NCBI RefSeq assembly: GCF_019754295.1
Contig: NZ_VIRV01000003.1
Coordinates: 62,001-126,000 of the forward strand
Reading direction: 5' to 3'
DNA length: 64,000 nucleotides
Source: Sellimonas caecigallum
GTDB lineage: Bacteria > Bacillota > Clostridia > Lachnospirales > Lachnospiraceae
Shown: one piece after another, positions 51,059 to 59,901 of the stretch
How the letters are laid out: each line of letters opens with the position of its first letter
Position numbering within the stretch: position 1 is the stretch's first letter
Position numbers and translations under genes: made by a program
Notes under the pieces: generated by a model
What the model was told of the DNA's origin: nothing
What the model saw: only the letters and a program-made list of their open reading frames with translations
Database searches by the model: none

Positions 51059-51736
51059 CTATTTCTCTTCTTCCTGTATCTCTTCCCCGGCCAGTTTCAG
51101 AACTGCCTTAATCTCCGCTTCGCTTCTTTCTGTGTAGAGTGCAAGCTCTTCCAGCGTAATCTTTCGGCCCATCTCTTCTTTCAGCTTACGGATCTGTTCC
51201 TCCAGCTCGTCTACTTTTTCTACCATCTTGTTGTCGCGGATTTTTACGTCCTTCTGTTCCGCCAGAAATGCTTCGATCCCCGTCTCTACCGCTTCCAGGA
51301 TTTTTTCCTCATCCTGTGTCTCCTCCATAGAAAGCATCAGGCTGACATTCCCTTCCTGCACAAGATCCCCCAGAAACACACTGCCGTCGTGAAGTTTGCG
51401 GGCAATGTCGAGAACTTTTTCAAGCCAAGGGCCCATCTTTTCCCTGCACGCACCAATCTCCTGTTCATAGTTTTCCAGATATCGTTCTTCCTCAGGTGTG
51501 AGAACAGACAGTTCCTTCTCCTCCGCATCCACGATCTTTCCGAACTTTCTTTCATACCCAGATACGGCTACCTTCTGTGATAAAAGGTAGTCGTATACAA
51601 GTTCCATCTGCTGTTCGCTTAAATGATCTTCTTCAAAATATTTTTCTACATCTTCTCTTCGGATTCTTCCGCCATGTTCCTTGGCCTCTTCCAGAATCCA
51701 CCCCAGTTTTCCCTGAAATTCCAGTTTTCCTGACAT
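51059..51736 (-). CDS. Degenerate sigma-70-like protein without DNA-binding region 4
   Basis: 225 residues. A region 1.1-like helical domain (1-60; RREDVEKYFEEDHLSEQQM), a 1.2-like stretch (LTPEEERYLENYEQEI, 79-94), a piece of region 2 (FLGDLVQEGNVSLMLSMEE, 111-129, like RpoD DLIQEGNxGLM), and a region 3-like helix pair (KITLEELALYTERSEAEIK, 192-210). Regions 2.3-2.4 and 4 that read promoter DNA are missing, so it may act as a co-regulator of RNA polymerase rather than a sigma factor. ATG at 51736 has GGAGA upstream. Downstream of the truncated amidase. Confidence 0.75.
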   Translation of the reverse strand: MSGKLEFQGKLGWILEEAKEHGGRIRREDVEKYFEEDHLSEQQMELVYDYLLSQKVAVSGYERKFGKIVDAEEKELSVLTPEEERYLENYEQEIGACREKMGPWLEKVLDIARKLHDGSVFLGDLVQEGNVSLMLSMEETQDEEKILEAVETGIEAFLAEQKDVKIRDNKMVEKVDELEEQIRKLKEEMGRKITLEELALYTERSEAEIKAVLKLAGEEIQEEEK

Positions 51737-51779
51737 TGTATCTCTCCTTTTATTTTTTCTGCATTCAAGTTCCCGCTTC

Positions 51780-52595
51780 TCACATCTGCGAAACAACGAC
51801 TGTCTGATAACCAGACCGCCGAAGTGCCTGCTCTGTACTTGCCGCCTGATCGACGGATGTGAAATGTCCTACAAGCACTTTGTAAAATGGTCCGATCTGA
51901 TTTACAAAAGCCGGGAATCCTTCGTTTAAAAGCTCATTTTTTAACCGCTCTGCATATTCCGGATTCCGGAAAGCTCCCACCTGAATATGATATGCTTCCT
52001 GTTCACTTTCCTCGGATGGAATCTGAGGCATCACATCCGGGAATGATCCAGGATTCTGGGAGGATGTTGGATTTTGCAGCAATGTATCCAATATTCCTTC
52101 TGCGATTGCCTCGGCAATGGCATCAAAATTATCATCAAAAAGCTGATTGTCCGTATCGGAATTGATAAATCCGGCCTCGACGAGCACTGCCGGCATCTTC
52201 GTACGTTTCAGAACAACAAGATTCGGTCTCGCTTTCACTCCCAGATTTCGAAAACCGATAGTTTCCAGCTGGTCATTGATATCTTCCGCCATCTCATATT
52301 TAACTCCGGAAAGATCATAGACAAGGCTTTCCACCCCCGATACCGCGTTGTCGGTCGGAAAAGAATTTCTGTGTATAGACACAAAATAATCGACCCCCGC
52401 TTCATTTGCCTTCATCGCTTTCTGATAAGGGGTTTCATACACATCTGTCGTCCTGGTGTACTGTACATCCAGTCCCCGGTTAGACAGGATTTCTCCGACG
52501 GCAAGCGTAAGTTTGAGCGCATCGTCCTTCTCCTGTCTTCCTTTGTAAACTGCTCCGGGGTCTCTCCCTCCATGTGCCGTCTCATATCTGCGCTG
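51780..52595 (-). pseudogene. 5'-truncated N-acetylmuramoyl-L-alanine amidase with SPOR domain
   Basis: The open frame codes HGGRDPGAVYKGRQEKDD, the zinc-binding and acidic loop of Amidase_3 (His at 52572-52574, Glu in QEKDD), SIHRNS (second His) and VLVEAGFIN (catalytic Glu), then a SPOR-like C-terminal repeat (YHIQVGAFRNPEYAERL, FYKVLVGHFTSVDQA). The first beta strand that should precede HGG (LDAG-type) is missing: the frame opens at a TAA 6 bases downstream of the MATE stop, and no ATG, GTG or TTG occurs before HGG. An internal GTG at 52442 would lose the first zinc ligand. Probably inactivated by deletion. Confidence 0.6.
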
Positions 52596-52600
52596 TTATC

Positions 52601-53998
52601 CTATGCCTCCGCCTTTTCCTCACTCTTTGTTCCTTTTTCCATTCTTTTCAAAAGTTTTCGGAATTGAACAAAAAACATTGTAGCTGTCGTTGCCACCGCA
52701 AGTGTATCTGCGACTGGTTCCGCCAAAAATACAGCCATCGCTTTGTCTGTAAAGAATAGCGGAAGGACAAAAATCAAAGGAATCAGCAGAATGATCTTAC
52801 GAAGGACAGCAAGAAACAGGGATGTCTTCGCATTTCCAAGTGCAATGAATGTCTGCTGACATGCAACCTGGATACCAAAGATCAAAGACATTGCCATATA
52901 GATCCGCATCGCCCATTCCGTATAGGCAGAAAGATCCGCATCAGATGTAAAGATCATAATGAATGCCTGCGGCACAAAAACCGCCACTGCCCAAAGCAGT
53001 GTTGAGTAGATCACGCAGGCACGCAGGAGAAGAAAGAACGCTTTCTTCACTCGTTCCATATTACCTGCACCATAGTTGAAGCTGACAATCGGCTGGGCTC
53101 CCTGTGTAAGTCCCTGAAGCGGCAGCATGGAAAACTGCATCACACTGCTCAGGATCGTCATCGCTCCTACCGCAATATCCCCGCCATATCGAAGCAATGA
53201 GGAGTTGAAGCACACTGTGATTGCTCCTTCCGTGGCCTGCATGATAAACGGAGACATCCCAAGCGCCAGGCATGATCCGTAAAGTCTCGGGTCAATTTTC
53301 AGATATTTCTTTCGGATCTTCAGCGTCGTCTTCTTTCCAGTCAGGAACAGGAGTACCCACACAGCTGAGAGCGCCTGAGAAATGATGGTTGCCAGAGCTG
53401 CCCCGCTTACTCCCATATCAAATCCAAAAATAAAAATCGGGTCCAGAATGATATTTGTAACCGCCCCTATAACAACACTCAGCATACTTGTTCCCGCAAA
53501 CCCCTGAGTCGTGATAAATGTGTTGAGTCCAAGTGCGATCTGTACGAAAAGTGTGCCGCAGGCATAAATCTTCATATAAGTATCTGCATAGCCAATCGTA
53601 TTCTCACTTGCGCCGAAAAGCATCAGCAGATCTCTTCCAAAAATAAGGAGCAAAACCGTCAGGATCAATCCCGCTGCAATCGTTCCGCTTGTACAGTTTC
53701 CCAAGATCTTCTCAGCCGTCTCACGATCGCCTTTTCCCATCATAATGGAGGCTTTCGGCGCACCTCCCATCGCCATTAAAGCCGCAAATGCACTGATGAC
53801 CATAATGATCGGAAACGTGACACCCACTCCTGTCAGAGCCGCAGCTCCGATTTTCGGGATATGCCCGATATACATTCTGTCTACCATATTATAAAGTACG
53901 TTTACAATCTGGGCTGTAATTGCCGGAACAGCCAACCGGAACAAAAGTCTGCCTACCGGATCTTTCCCAAGATTCGTCTCTTTCTTTTGCTTTGCCAT
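52601..53998 (-). CDS. MATE family efflux transporter
   Basis: 465 residues, twelve membrane segments in two halves. First-helix block LAVPAITAQIVNVLYNMVDRMYIG and pseudo-repeat near LGMSPFIMQATEGAITVCFNSSL (shown only in part by family rules) fit the DinF/NorM class, which exports drugs or metabolites with Na+ or H+. GAAGAGGAAAC precedes the ATG. Ends a few bases before the truncated amidase. Confidence 0.93.
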   Translation of the reverse strand: MAKQKKETNLGKDPVGRLLFRLAVPAITAQIVNVLYNMVDRMYIGHIPKIGAAALTGVGVTFPIIMVISAFAALMAMGGAPKASIMMGKGDRETAEKILGNCTSGTIAAGLILTVLLLIFGRDLLMLFGASENTIGYADTYMKIYACGTLFVQIALGLNTFITTQGFAGTSMLSVVIGAVTNIILDPIFIFGFDMGVSGAALATIISQALSAVWVLLFLTGKKTTLKIRKKYLKIDPRLYGSCLALGMSPFIMQATEGAITVCFNSSLLRYGGDIAVGAMTILSSVMQFSMLPLQGLTQGAQPIVSFNYGAGNMERVKKAFFLLLRACVIYSTLLWAVAVFVPQAFIMIFTSDADLSAYTEWAMRIYMAMSLIFGIQVACQQTFIALGNAKTSLFLAVLRKIILLIPLIFVLPLFFTDKAMAVFLAEPVADTLAVATTATMFFVQFRKLLKRMEKGTKSEEKAEA

Positions 53999-54066
53999 GT
54001 TTCCTCTTCCTCTCTTATTAATGTCATAGGCACATTAACACGCCGGTGCAAAAGCCTGTATCTTTT

Positions 54067-54095
54067 AGTATAGTTCAGAATAAAACAGATGTCCA
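54067..54095 (-). promoter_or_regulatory. MATE transporter promoter
   Basis: TGGACA (54090-54095, minus), 17-base spacer, TATACT (54067-54072). Confidence 0.6.
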
Positions 54096-54175
54096 CACCT
54101 GTTTTGCCGCTTTACATATCCGCACATCTTTCATCCGCCCTGTCCTGCATCAAGCATAATAGAAACAGCCATAAA

Positions 54176-54221
54176 AAAACTCCCGCATATGTGTTTTTAT
54201 AACAACATATGCGAGAAGTTT
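54176..54221 (-). terminator. Terminator of the sigma-YARHG gene
   Basis: AACTCCCGCATATG pairs with CATATGCGAGAAGTT; seven A bases on the left give a long T tract on the minus strand. Confidence 0.85.
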
Positions 54222-54240
54222 TATTTCTGTGATAAAACAT

Positions 54241-55788
54241 CTATTCATCCGCCTGGCTCTCCGCCTGAAGAATGCGGTTGCTGTTTTCTATCTCATACTG
54301 ATTGAGCTGCACATTTTGGGTAAATTCTTCTGCTGTATATTTTGGGTCATACCAGTCTTTTGATGAAAACCATTCATTTAAATCTTTTGTCTGAAATGCT
54401 CTCCCCCTTCGGGCAAAGATTTCATTTCTCCCTAATCGCAGCTCCTGTCTCGTCTTTCCCTCAAAGTCTTTTTCTGTGAGAAGACGCTTATCACTGTCCG
54501 GGAATATATAGTCTCCAGACACCTCCATCTCTTCCTCCTGGGCATCTTCTTCTGTCATCCTCTCGCCATAGTACGCATCCCTTTTCATCGTACACTCCAT
54601 TTCAGCAGTCAACCCTTGAGGCTGCGTTCCCGACGCCGGCTTTACCGATACTTTCAGGGCATCATCAAGAAATTCGATAACTCCTTCCATCCTGTTTCCG
54701 CTTTCATCGGAGAAGGTAAAGGATGCTTTTTTGTCAAATACAACTCCCGTCACGTCGTTGGCACCACGGAATGCATAATCTTCTTCTGCCCCATAGGTAT
54801 GCCGGATGTCAAAAATGATCTTTTGATTCCCTGCCGTCTTGATGTTGATTTCGTCCAGTCCGTCTGAATCCATGACAGTATTGTCTGCATTTGCCTCGTC
54901 GCACCAGTTTCCTCTGTAGCTTGCAAGGCTCCATTTTTCCTCCCCTGTTTCTTTTTGCCCCTGCTCTTTTTTTGTCTCGGCTCCGTTTTTTGCCACATGC
55001 TGTCCCAGATAGTGTCCGCCAGCCGCTGCAAGACCGATCAAAACGGCTGCTCCGGTCAGGATTGCAATCAACCATTTAAATGAAAATCCCTTTTTATCAT
55101 CCTTTCCTTCTTCCTCTGCGTAGTCCAATCCTTCCTGAATCTCCAGATAAAGATCGTCCAGTTTCGTCTGTCGTATTTCTTCTTCCGCATCTTCTCTCAA
55201 AAGCTCAAACATCAGGTACATCATCTCTTCGGAGACATCGACACTTTCATATCCTTTCTCCGCACACCTAAGTCCAAGCTCAATCCTTGCATACTCCCGA
55301 ATTCCCTGCACCTTCTCTTCCGCAATTCTGAAAATGCGGGCCACGTCTTCCGTCTTCCACTTTTCGTAATAGCAAGCAAGACAAATCAGCCTTCCGGCAG
55401 AGCCGAGTTTCTTATATCCACTTTTCAGTATCTTTGCTATCTTTTGCTTTTCTGCAGTTGTGTCCGGTTTAGATACTCCTTCCCAAGGCGGAGCTGTGTT
55501 TTCCTCTTCCAGGTTGAGTCCCTTTTTCTTTCTGCATTCTCTTTCTCCCAGTTTATACAAAACCGTATACAGCCACTTTTCCATCTTGGAATTGTCCTGT
55601 AGTGTCTGTATGGTCCGGAATACAACAAGGTACACCTGTTTTACCAAAGCTTTTGCTTCTCCGCGGTTTCCCATCATTAGTCTGGCCCTGAAATATACAT
55701 CTTCACAAGTTTCCGTGTATATCCGATCGAATCCTTCTATCTCTCCTTGTTTTGCCAATTCTACTGCTGTCTTAAGATTTTCTCTCAT
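54241..55788 (-). CDS. Membrane-anchored ECF-sigma-like protein with YARHG domain
   Basis: 515 residues. Residues 1-90 look like ECF sigma region 2 (FDRIYTETCEDVYFRAR, ALVKQVYLVVFRTI, LYTVLYKLGER) and 125-170 like region 4 (LICLACYYEKWKTEDVARIF, VQGIREYAR). After an acidic linker comes one membrane helix (about 237-260), an extracytoplasmic beta region (about 285-400), and a YARHG domain (about 437-500; ELRLGRNEIFARRGRAF, WFSSKDWYDP). So a sigma-like head inside and a wall-facing YARHG tail outside. ATG at 55788 with GGGAG upstream. No anti-sigma gene is adjacent. Confidence 0.8.
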   Translation of the reverse strand: MRENLKTAVELAKQGEIEGFDRIYTETCEDVYFRARLMMGNRGEAKALVKQVYLVVFRTIQTLQDNSKMEKWLYTVLYKLGERECRKKKGLNLEEENTAPPWEGVSKPDTTAEKQKIAKILKSGYKKLGSAGRLICLACYYEKWKTEDVARIFRIAEEKVQGIREYARIELGLRCAEKGYESVDVSEEMMYLMFELLREDAEEEIRQTKLDDLYLEIQEGLDYAEEEGKDDKKGFSFKWLIAILTGAAVLIGLAAAGGHYLGQHVAKNGAETKKEQGQKETGEEKWSLASYRGNWCDEANADNTVMDSDGLDEINIKTAGNQKIIFDIRHTYGAEEDYAFRGANDVTGVVFDKKASFTFSDESGNRMEGVIEFLDDALKVSVKPASGTQPQGLTAEMECTMKRDAYYGERMTEEDAQEEEMEVSGDYIFPDSDKRLLTEKDFEGKTRQELRLGRNEIFARRGRAFQTKDLNEWFSSKDWYDPKYTAEEFTQNVQLNQYEIENSNRILQAESQADE

Positions 55789-55790
55789 AC

Positions 55791-56501
55791 TTACTCCCAC
55801 TCAACTTTCCCTGCATTGTCTTTCAGCCACTTTCTGTATTGTCTGTAATCCGGCATGATCCGCTCCACCTCGCCCCAAAACGCCTTGGAATGATTCATCT
55901 CTTTCAGGTGGCACAACTCATGTATGATCACATAATCGATCACTTTCTCCGGAAGCATGATCAATTTCCAATTAAAATTCACATTCCGTCTGCTGCTGCA
56001 GCTCCCCCAACGTTTCCTTTGGGTCTTGACGGTAATTCTGTTCGGCACATAGCCAGTCTGTTCCGAAATCTGTCTCACTCTCTCTGCGATATGTTCTTTC
56101 GCCTTTTCCCGATACCATTTTTCCAGTCTCCTGCACCTCTCATCAGAGGAAGTAAAAGCTCCGCCAATCAGAAGATCCTTCCCCGAAATCCGTACTCCCC
56201 TGTCCGTTTGCTTCCCCGTATTCAAAGTATACTCGTTTCCCAGATAAAAATACGTCTCCCCATCCGCAAATTTCTTAGGTTGGCAATCCGCGTTTTGCTC
56301 TCCAGCCTTACCTACATGCTTCTGTATCCAGGCGGACTTTTCAGACAAAAAATTCTCAATGGCCGGTCTCGACATCCAGTATGGAGCTTTTACCCCTACC
56401 TTACCGTTTCGAAAAACGACCACTTCCACTGTCTTTCTCTTTGTCCTTGTAAGATCATAATCAAACATGATCGCATCATCTTTTCGGAAACAGCGCTTCA
56501 C
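55791..56501 (-). CDS. YgjP-like M48-related metallopeptidase (DUF45)
   Basis: 236 residues. Central WGSCSSRRNVNFNW and HELCHLKEMNHSKAFW: the HExxH zinc site with a distal His, as in the YgjP/WLM family. The start is GTG at 56501 because GGGGGAG lies 6 bases before it; ATG at 56468 is possible but has a weak site. Two bases separate its stop from the sigma-YARHG start, so these two are cotranscribed. Substrate unknown. Confidence 0.85.
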   Translation of the reverse strand: MKRCFRKDDAIMFDYDLTRTKRKTVEVVVFRNGKVGVKAPYWMSRPAIENFLSEKSAWIQKHVGKAGEQNADCQPKKFADGETYFYLGNEYTLNTGKQTDRGVRISGKDLLIGGAFTSSDERCRRLEKWYREKAKEHIAERVRQISEQTGYVPNRITVKTQRKRWGSCSSRRNVNFNWKLIMLPEKVIDYVIIHELCHLKEMNHSKAFWGEVERIMPDYRQYRKWLKDNAGKVEWE

Positions 56502-56583
56502 TCTTTTCTCCCCCAGTCCCTTTCTTTCTATTATCGTCTTTTTCTCCTGTTTGCGCAATACTTTTATCCTTTATATGCCAAAA

Positions 56584-56614
56584 AGCGGGCCGCACTTCCA
56601 ATGTCACGGTCCGC
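56584..56614 (-). terminator. Terminator of the lipoprotein gene
   Basis: GCGGGCCG pairs with CGGTCCGC with one mismatch; five A bases on the left give a T tract on the minus strand. Confidence 0.75.
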
Positions 56615-56622
56615 CTTCCTTC

Positions 56623-57675
56623 TTACTTATCATCTTTTTTTATCTTTGCATTGTCCCACAGCCAATTTACCGTTTCTTCCCGCTGCACATTTGATTTGAT
56701 CTCCTCATCGGTATTCTGACTTTTTAAGTCTTCAACCGAAATCTGATTCAAAGCAGCGTAGTCTTTCAGCCATTGATCGATGTCTTTGTCCGATACACTC
56801 ACTCCTTCTTCTTTTGCGATCAGATCCAGAGCTTCCTGGCGTTTGATGACATCTTTGATCTGTTTATCCAATTCAGTCTCAAATGTTTTCTCATCCATTC
56901 CTGTGTATTGCTGTATCACATCTGCATACTCAACCTGCATTGCATCTGCAATCTGCTGATACTGACTTTTCATCATCTCCGTGTATTCTTCTACCTTTTT
57001 TTCCGGATACTTTTTCACTTCGACATTTTCCATCAATGTCTTCTCAATAGCACTTTGCTTTGCAGACTGATAGTCACTCTCTGCTTTGAGTTCCAGCATC
57101 TCTTTGATCTCTTTTTTGTATTCGGAGACAGTTGTCTTTTCTCCTTTTACCATCGTCACAAAGTCGTCGTTGACTTCCGGCAGGTTTTTCTGCTGGATCT
57201 TCTTCAGAGTAACACTGAATACGACCGGCTGCCCGCTCAGCTCTTCATTTCTGTAGTTATCCGGGAATGTCAAATTGAGATCAAAACTCTCTCCCGTCTT
57301 ATGTCCGATAATCCCTTCCTCAAATCCATCGATGAAGGTTCCGGATCCTATCTCCAGCTGCTGGTCTTGAGCAGTGCCGCCCTCAAAAGCCACCCCGTCC
57401 TTTTTCCCACTGTAATCAATCGTGACGGTATCTCCATCCTGCACCGCCCGGTCTGTCACATCGGTGTAAGTGGCGTAAGACTGCCGCATGTTTTCGATCT
57501 GTGTATCAACGTCCGCATCAGTTACTTTCGTTTTTTCCACATTATCCACTTCAATGCCTTTATAGCCTGTGATCTTTACATAGTCATTTTCGATTTCTTT
57601 TGGCGCACATCCTGCAAATGCAACCACGGCCGCCATACACACTCCGGCCATCACTGCTGTCATTCTTTTTTTCAT
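56623..57675 (-). CDS. Trigger-factor-like peptidyl-prolyl isomerase lipoprotein
   Basis: 350 residues. Signal peptide with lipobox AFAGC (Cys23), so attached outside the membrane. An FKBP-type domain (about 80-165; DYSGKKDGVAFEGGT, GSGTFIDGFEEGIIG) followed by trigger-factor-like C-terminal helices (about 180-345). Resembles the PpiD/PrsA-type or extracytoplasmic trigger-factor foldases that help secreted proteins fold. GGAG before ATG. Promoter at 57714-57742. Confidence 0.9.
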   Translation of the reverse strand: MKKRMTAVMAGVCMAAVVAFAGCAPKEIENDYVKITGYKGIEVDNVEKTKVTDADVDTQIENMRQSYATYTDVTDRAVQDGDTVTIDYSGKKDGVAFEGGTAQDQQLEIGSGTFIDGFEEGIIGHKTGESFDLNLTFPDNYRNEELSGQPVVFSVTLKKIQQKNLPEVNDDFVTMVKGEKTTVSEYKKEIKEMLELKAESDYQSAKQSAIEKTLMENVEVKKYPEKKVEEYTEMMKSQYQQIADAMQVEYADVIQQYTGMDEKTFETELDKQIKDVIKRQEALDLIAKEEGVSVSDKDIDQWLKDYAALNQISVEDLKSQNTDEEIKSNVQREETVNWLWDNAKIKKDDK

Positions 57676-57713
57676 TTATAGTCTCCTTTTTTCTCAAATC
57701 ATACACAACAACT

Positions 57714-57742
57714 GTTATATCATATCTTCCATCTCTTTACAA
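57714..57742 (-). promoter_or_regulatory. Lipoprotein gene promoter
   Basis: TTGTAA (57737-57742, minus), 17-base spacer, TATAAC (57714-57719). Confidence 0.55.
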
Positions 57743-57752
57743 GATATATTCC

Positions 57753-59228
57753 TTACAGAAGCGGCGAGAAGAGTCTCGATACCTGCTCTTTCATCCGGAT
57801 CAAAAGTGTCCGTTGTTCGTACGTTTCCTCCGTCACTTCCTCGCAGTGCATCAGATCGTTCTCAAATGCCTCTTCCAGTTTTTTTGCCGTTGTCTCACTG
57901 TAAATGGTAGCGTTGACTTCAAAATTCAGCTGAAAGCTTCGGATATCCATGTTAGCAGTGCCTACACAGCTTACAAGTCCGTCCACCGTCATCGTTTTTG
58001 CGTGAAGAAAACCATTTTGGTACGTATAACACTTTGCTCCCGCCTGAGCCATCTCCCCCAGATAGGAATAGGTCGCCCAGTATACAAGCGGATGATCTGG
58101 TTTGCACGGAACCATGATCCGCACATCGATCCCGGATTTTACCGCAATCTTCAGGGAATCCAGTATCGCCTGATCCGGTATGAAATACGGCGTCTGGAAA
58201 TAAATCCTCTTCTCCGCCATCTGGATCATTTTCAGATAGTTATCCCTCACAGTATCGTACTTGGAGTCTGGGCCGCTGGATACGATCTGAACAAGAGAAT
58301 TGCCGTTTCGTCGGTATTCCGGTATGGCAAAAAGCCTGTCTTCCAGAAAAAGATTCTCTTTTGCCGCATAATTCCAGTCCAAAACGAACCTGACTGCCAG
58401 AGATGTGACTGCAGACCCTTCTATGCACAGATGTGTGTCTCTCCAGTAACCGAATTTTTTCGTGTCCAGTCCAATATATTCCCTTCCAATATTAAATCCG
58501 CCTACAAATCCAATTCGTCCGTCCACGACGGCGATCTTTCTATGATTCCGGTAATTGATCCGCAGCTGGAGCTGGCCCAAAAATGCCGGAAAAAATTCAG
58601 CCACCTGCACGCCTGCTTCCTCCAGCCTGCGCCACGCCCTCTCCTTCATCTTACGGCAGCCCATACTGTCAAAAAGAACTCTTACCTCAACTCCTTCTCT
58701 GGCCTTTTTTACAAGTACTTTCTCGATGTCGTGCCAGAGTTCATCGTCCCGTATAATATAATACTGAAGATGAATATAGTTCTCTGCCTGTTCCATCTCC
58801 TGGATCAGGGCAAGAAATTTTTCTTTTCCGTCCGTATAGATCCGGATGTCATTGTTGTCCGTAAGAACCGCTTCTCCTGCGTTTAGATTGTATAAGATCA
58901 GACTCTGAAAACGCTCCATCTGCGGCGTCTTGAGCCGCAGTTTTTTCCGATAGATCGATTCTTCCTGTCTGCGCACCGCATATTTGATCTCGCCTTCGAT
59001 CTCTTTCATCTTAAACATCCGGCTTTTTCTGTAATCCTGCCCTACGATGAGGTACAGCACAAATCCCAGGATAGGAATAAAATACAGTACTAAAAGCCAT
59101 GTCCAGACCGCTGTTGGATTTCTCCTTTGAAAAAAAATGATAACGATGGACAGGAGGATATTGATAAACACAAGATTGTCCAGTATCCACAGAATGACCA
59201 TTTTGGCCGTATCCAATATCATTTCCAT
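57753..59228 (-). CDS. cls: Cardiolipin synthase
   Basis: Joins two phosphatidylglycerols into cardiolipin in the membrane. 491 residues. Two N-terminal membrane helices (about 8-27 and 40-62), then two phospholipase D domains with HRKIAVVDGRIG and HAKTMTVDG (HxKxxxxD motifs). GGTGG before the ATG. Confidence 0.95.
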   Translation of the reverse strand: MEMILDTAKMVILWILDNLVFINILLSIVIIFFQRRNPTAVWTWLLVLYFIPILGFVLYLIVGQDYRKSRMFKMKEIEGEIKYAVRRQEESIYRKKLRLKTPQMERFQSLILYNLNAGEAVLTDNNDIRIYTDGKEKFLALIQEMEQAENYIHLQYYIIRDDELWHDIEKVLVKKAREGVEVRVLFDSMGCRKMKERAWRRLEEAGVQVAEFFPAFLGQLQLRINYRNHRKIAVVDGRIGFVGGFNIGREYIGLDTKKFGYWRDTHLCIEGSAVTSLAVRFVLDWNYAAKENLFLEDRLFAIPEYRRNGNSLVQIVSSGPDSKYDTVRDNYLKMIQMAEKRIYFQTPYFIPDQAILDSLKIAVKSGIDVRIMVPCKPDHPLVYWATYSYLGEMAQAGAKCYTYQNGFLHAKTMTVDGLVSCVGTANMDIRSFQLNFEVNATIYSETTAKKLEEAFENDLMHCEEVTEETYEQRTLLIRMKEQVSRLFSPLL

Positions 59229-59300
59229 CTTTTTTCCACCTCATTTCTTCTCTTCATTATAACGGGACGGCAAAAAAGATGCAAGCAGGCTTCAAACCTC

Positions 59301-59329
59301 TTGCACTTAGGCGAAAACAATGCTACAAT
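59301..59329 (+). promoter_or_regulatory. Promoter of the small membrane-anchored gene
   Basis: TTGCAC (59301-59306), 17-base spacer, extended -10 TG-C-TACAAT (59321-59329). Confidence 0.7.
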
Positions 59330-59365
59330 ACAACATGTGCAACAAAAGATTGGAGGAGAGTAATC

Positions 59366-59845
59366 ATGAGCCTTGCATTTAAGATATCTCTTATCGTTTT
59401 GGCCATCATTGTAATCTTATTGATCGTTCTCTATTTCCTCGGAAAAAGAGCTCAGAAAAGACAGGCCGAAGCACAGGAAAAGATGGAAGCAATGTCACAG
59501 ACCGTTTCCATGCTCGTTATCGACAAAGGCCGTATGAAAATCAAAGAGGCGGGGTTCCCTTCTATTGTTCTTGAGAATACGCCGAAATATCTGCGCCGTT
59601 CCAAAGTGGCTGTAGTAAAGGCAAAGGTCGGACCTAAGATCATGACTTTCATGTGCGATGATCAGGTATTTCCGCTGATTCCGGTCAAGAAGGAGATCAA
59701 AGCTACTATCAGCGGTATTTACATTACCGGCGCCAAAGGTGTCAGAGGACCTCTGGAGACTCCGAAAAAGAAAAAAGGATTCTTGGCCAGAGCAAAAGAA
59801 GCCGCTATGAACAGCAGCGCCGAAAAGAATAACAAGAAAAAATAG
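59366..59845 (+). CDS. Membrane-anchored protein of unknown function
   Basis: 159 residues. One N-terminal membrane helix (about 5-24), then a cytoplasmic basic region and a small beta-rich domain (about 45-135; MLVIDKGRMKIKEAG, KVGPKIMTFMCDDQVFPLIPVKKEIKATISG given in shorter family terms only), ending in a Lys-rich tail. I do not recognise the family. GGAGGAG before the ATG, a good promoter and a clean terminator make it a real single gene. Confidence 0.8.
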   Translation: MSLAFKISLIVLAIIVILLIVLYFLGKRAQKRQAEAQEKMEAMSQTVSMLVIDKGRMKIKEAGFPSIVLENTPKYLRRSKVAVVKAKVGPKIMTFMCDDQVFPLIPVKKEIKATISGIYITGAKGVRGPLETPKKKKGFLARAKEAAMNSSAEKNNKKK

Positions 59846-59856
59846 CAAATAAAAGT

Positions 59857-59881
59857 GCTGCCATCCCTGGCAGCCTTTTTT
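59857..59881 (+). terminator. Terminator of the small membrane-anchored gene
   Basis: GCTGCCA-TCCC-TGGCAGC followed by CTTTTTT. Confidence 0.9.
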
Positions 59882-59901
59882 ATGCTCTTTATCTGATCGT
59901 G

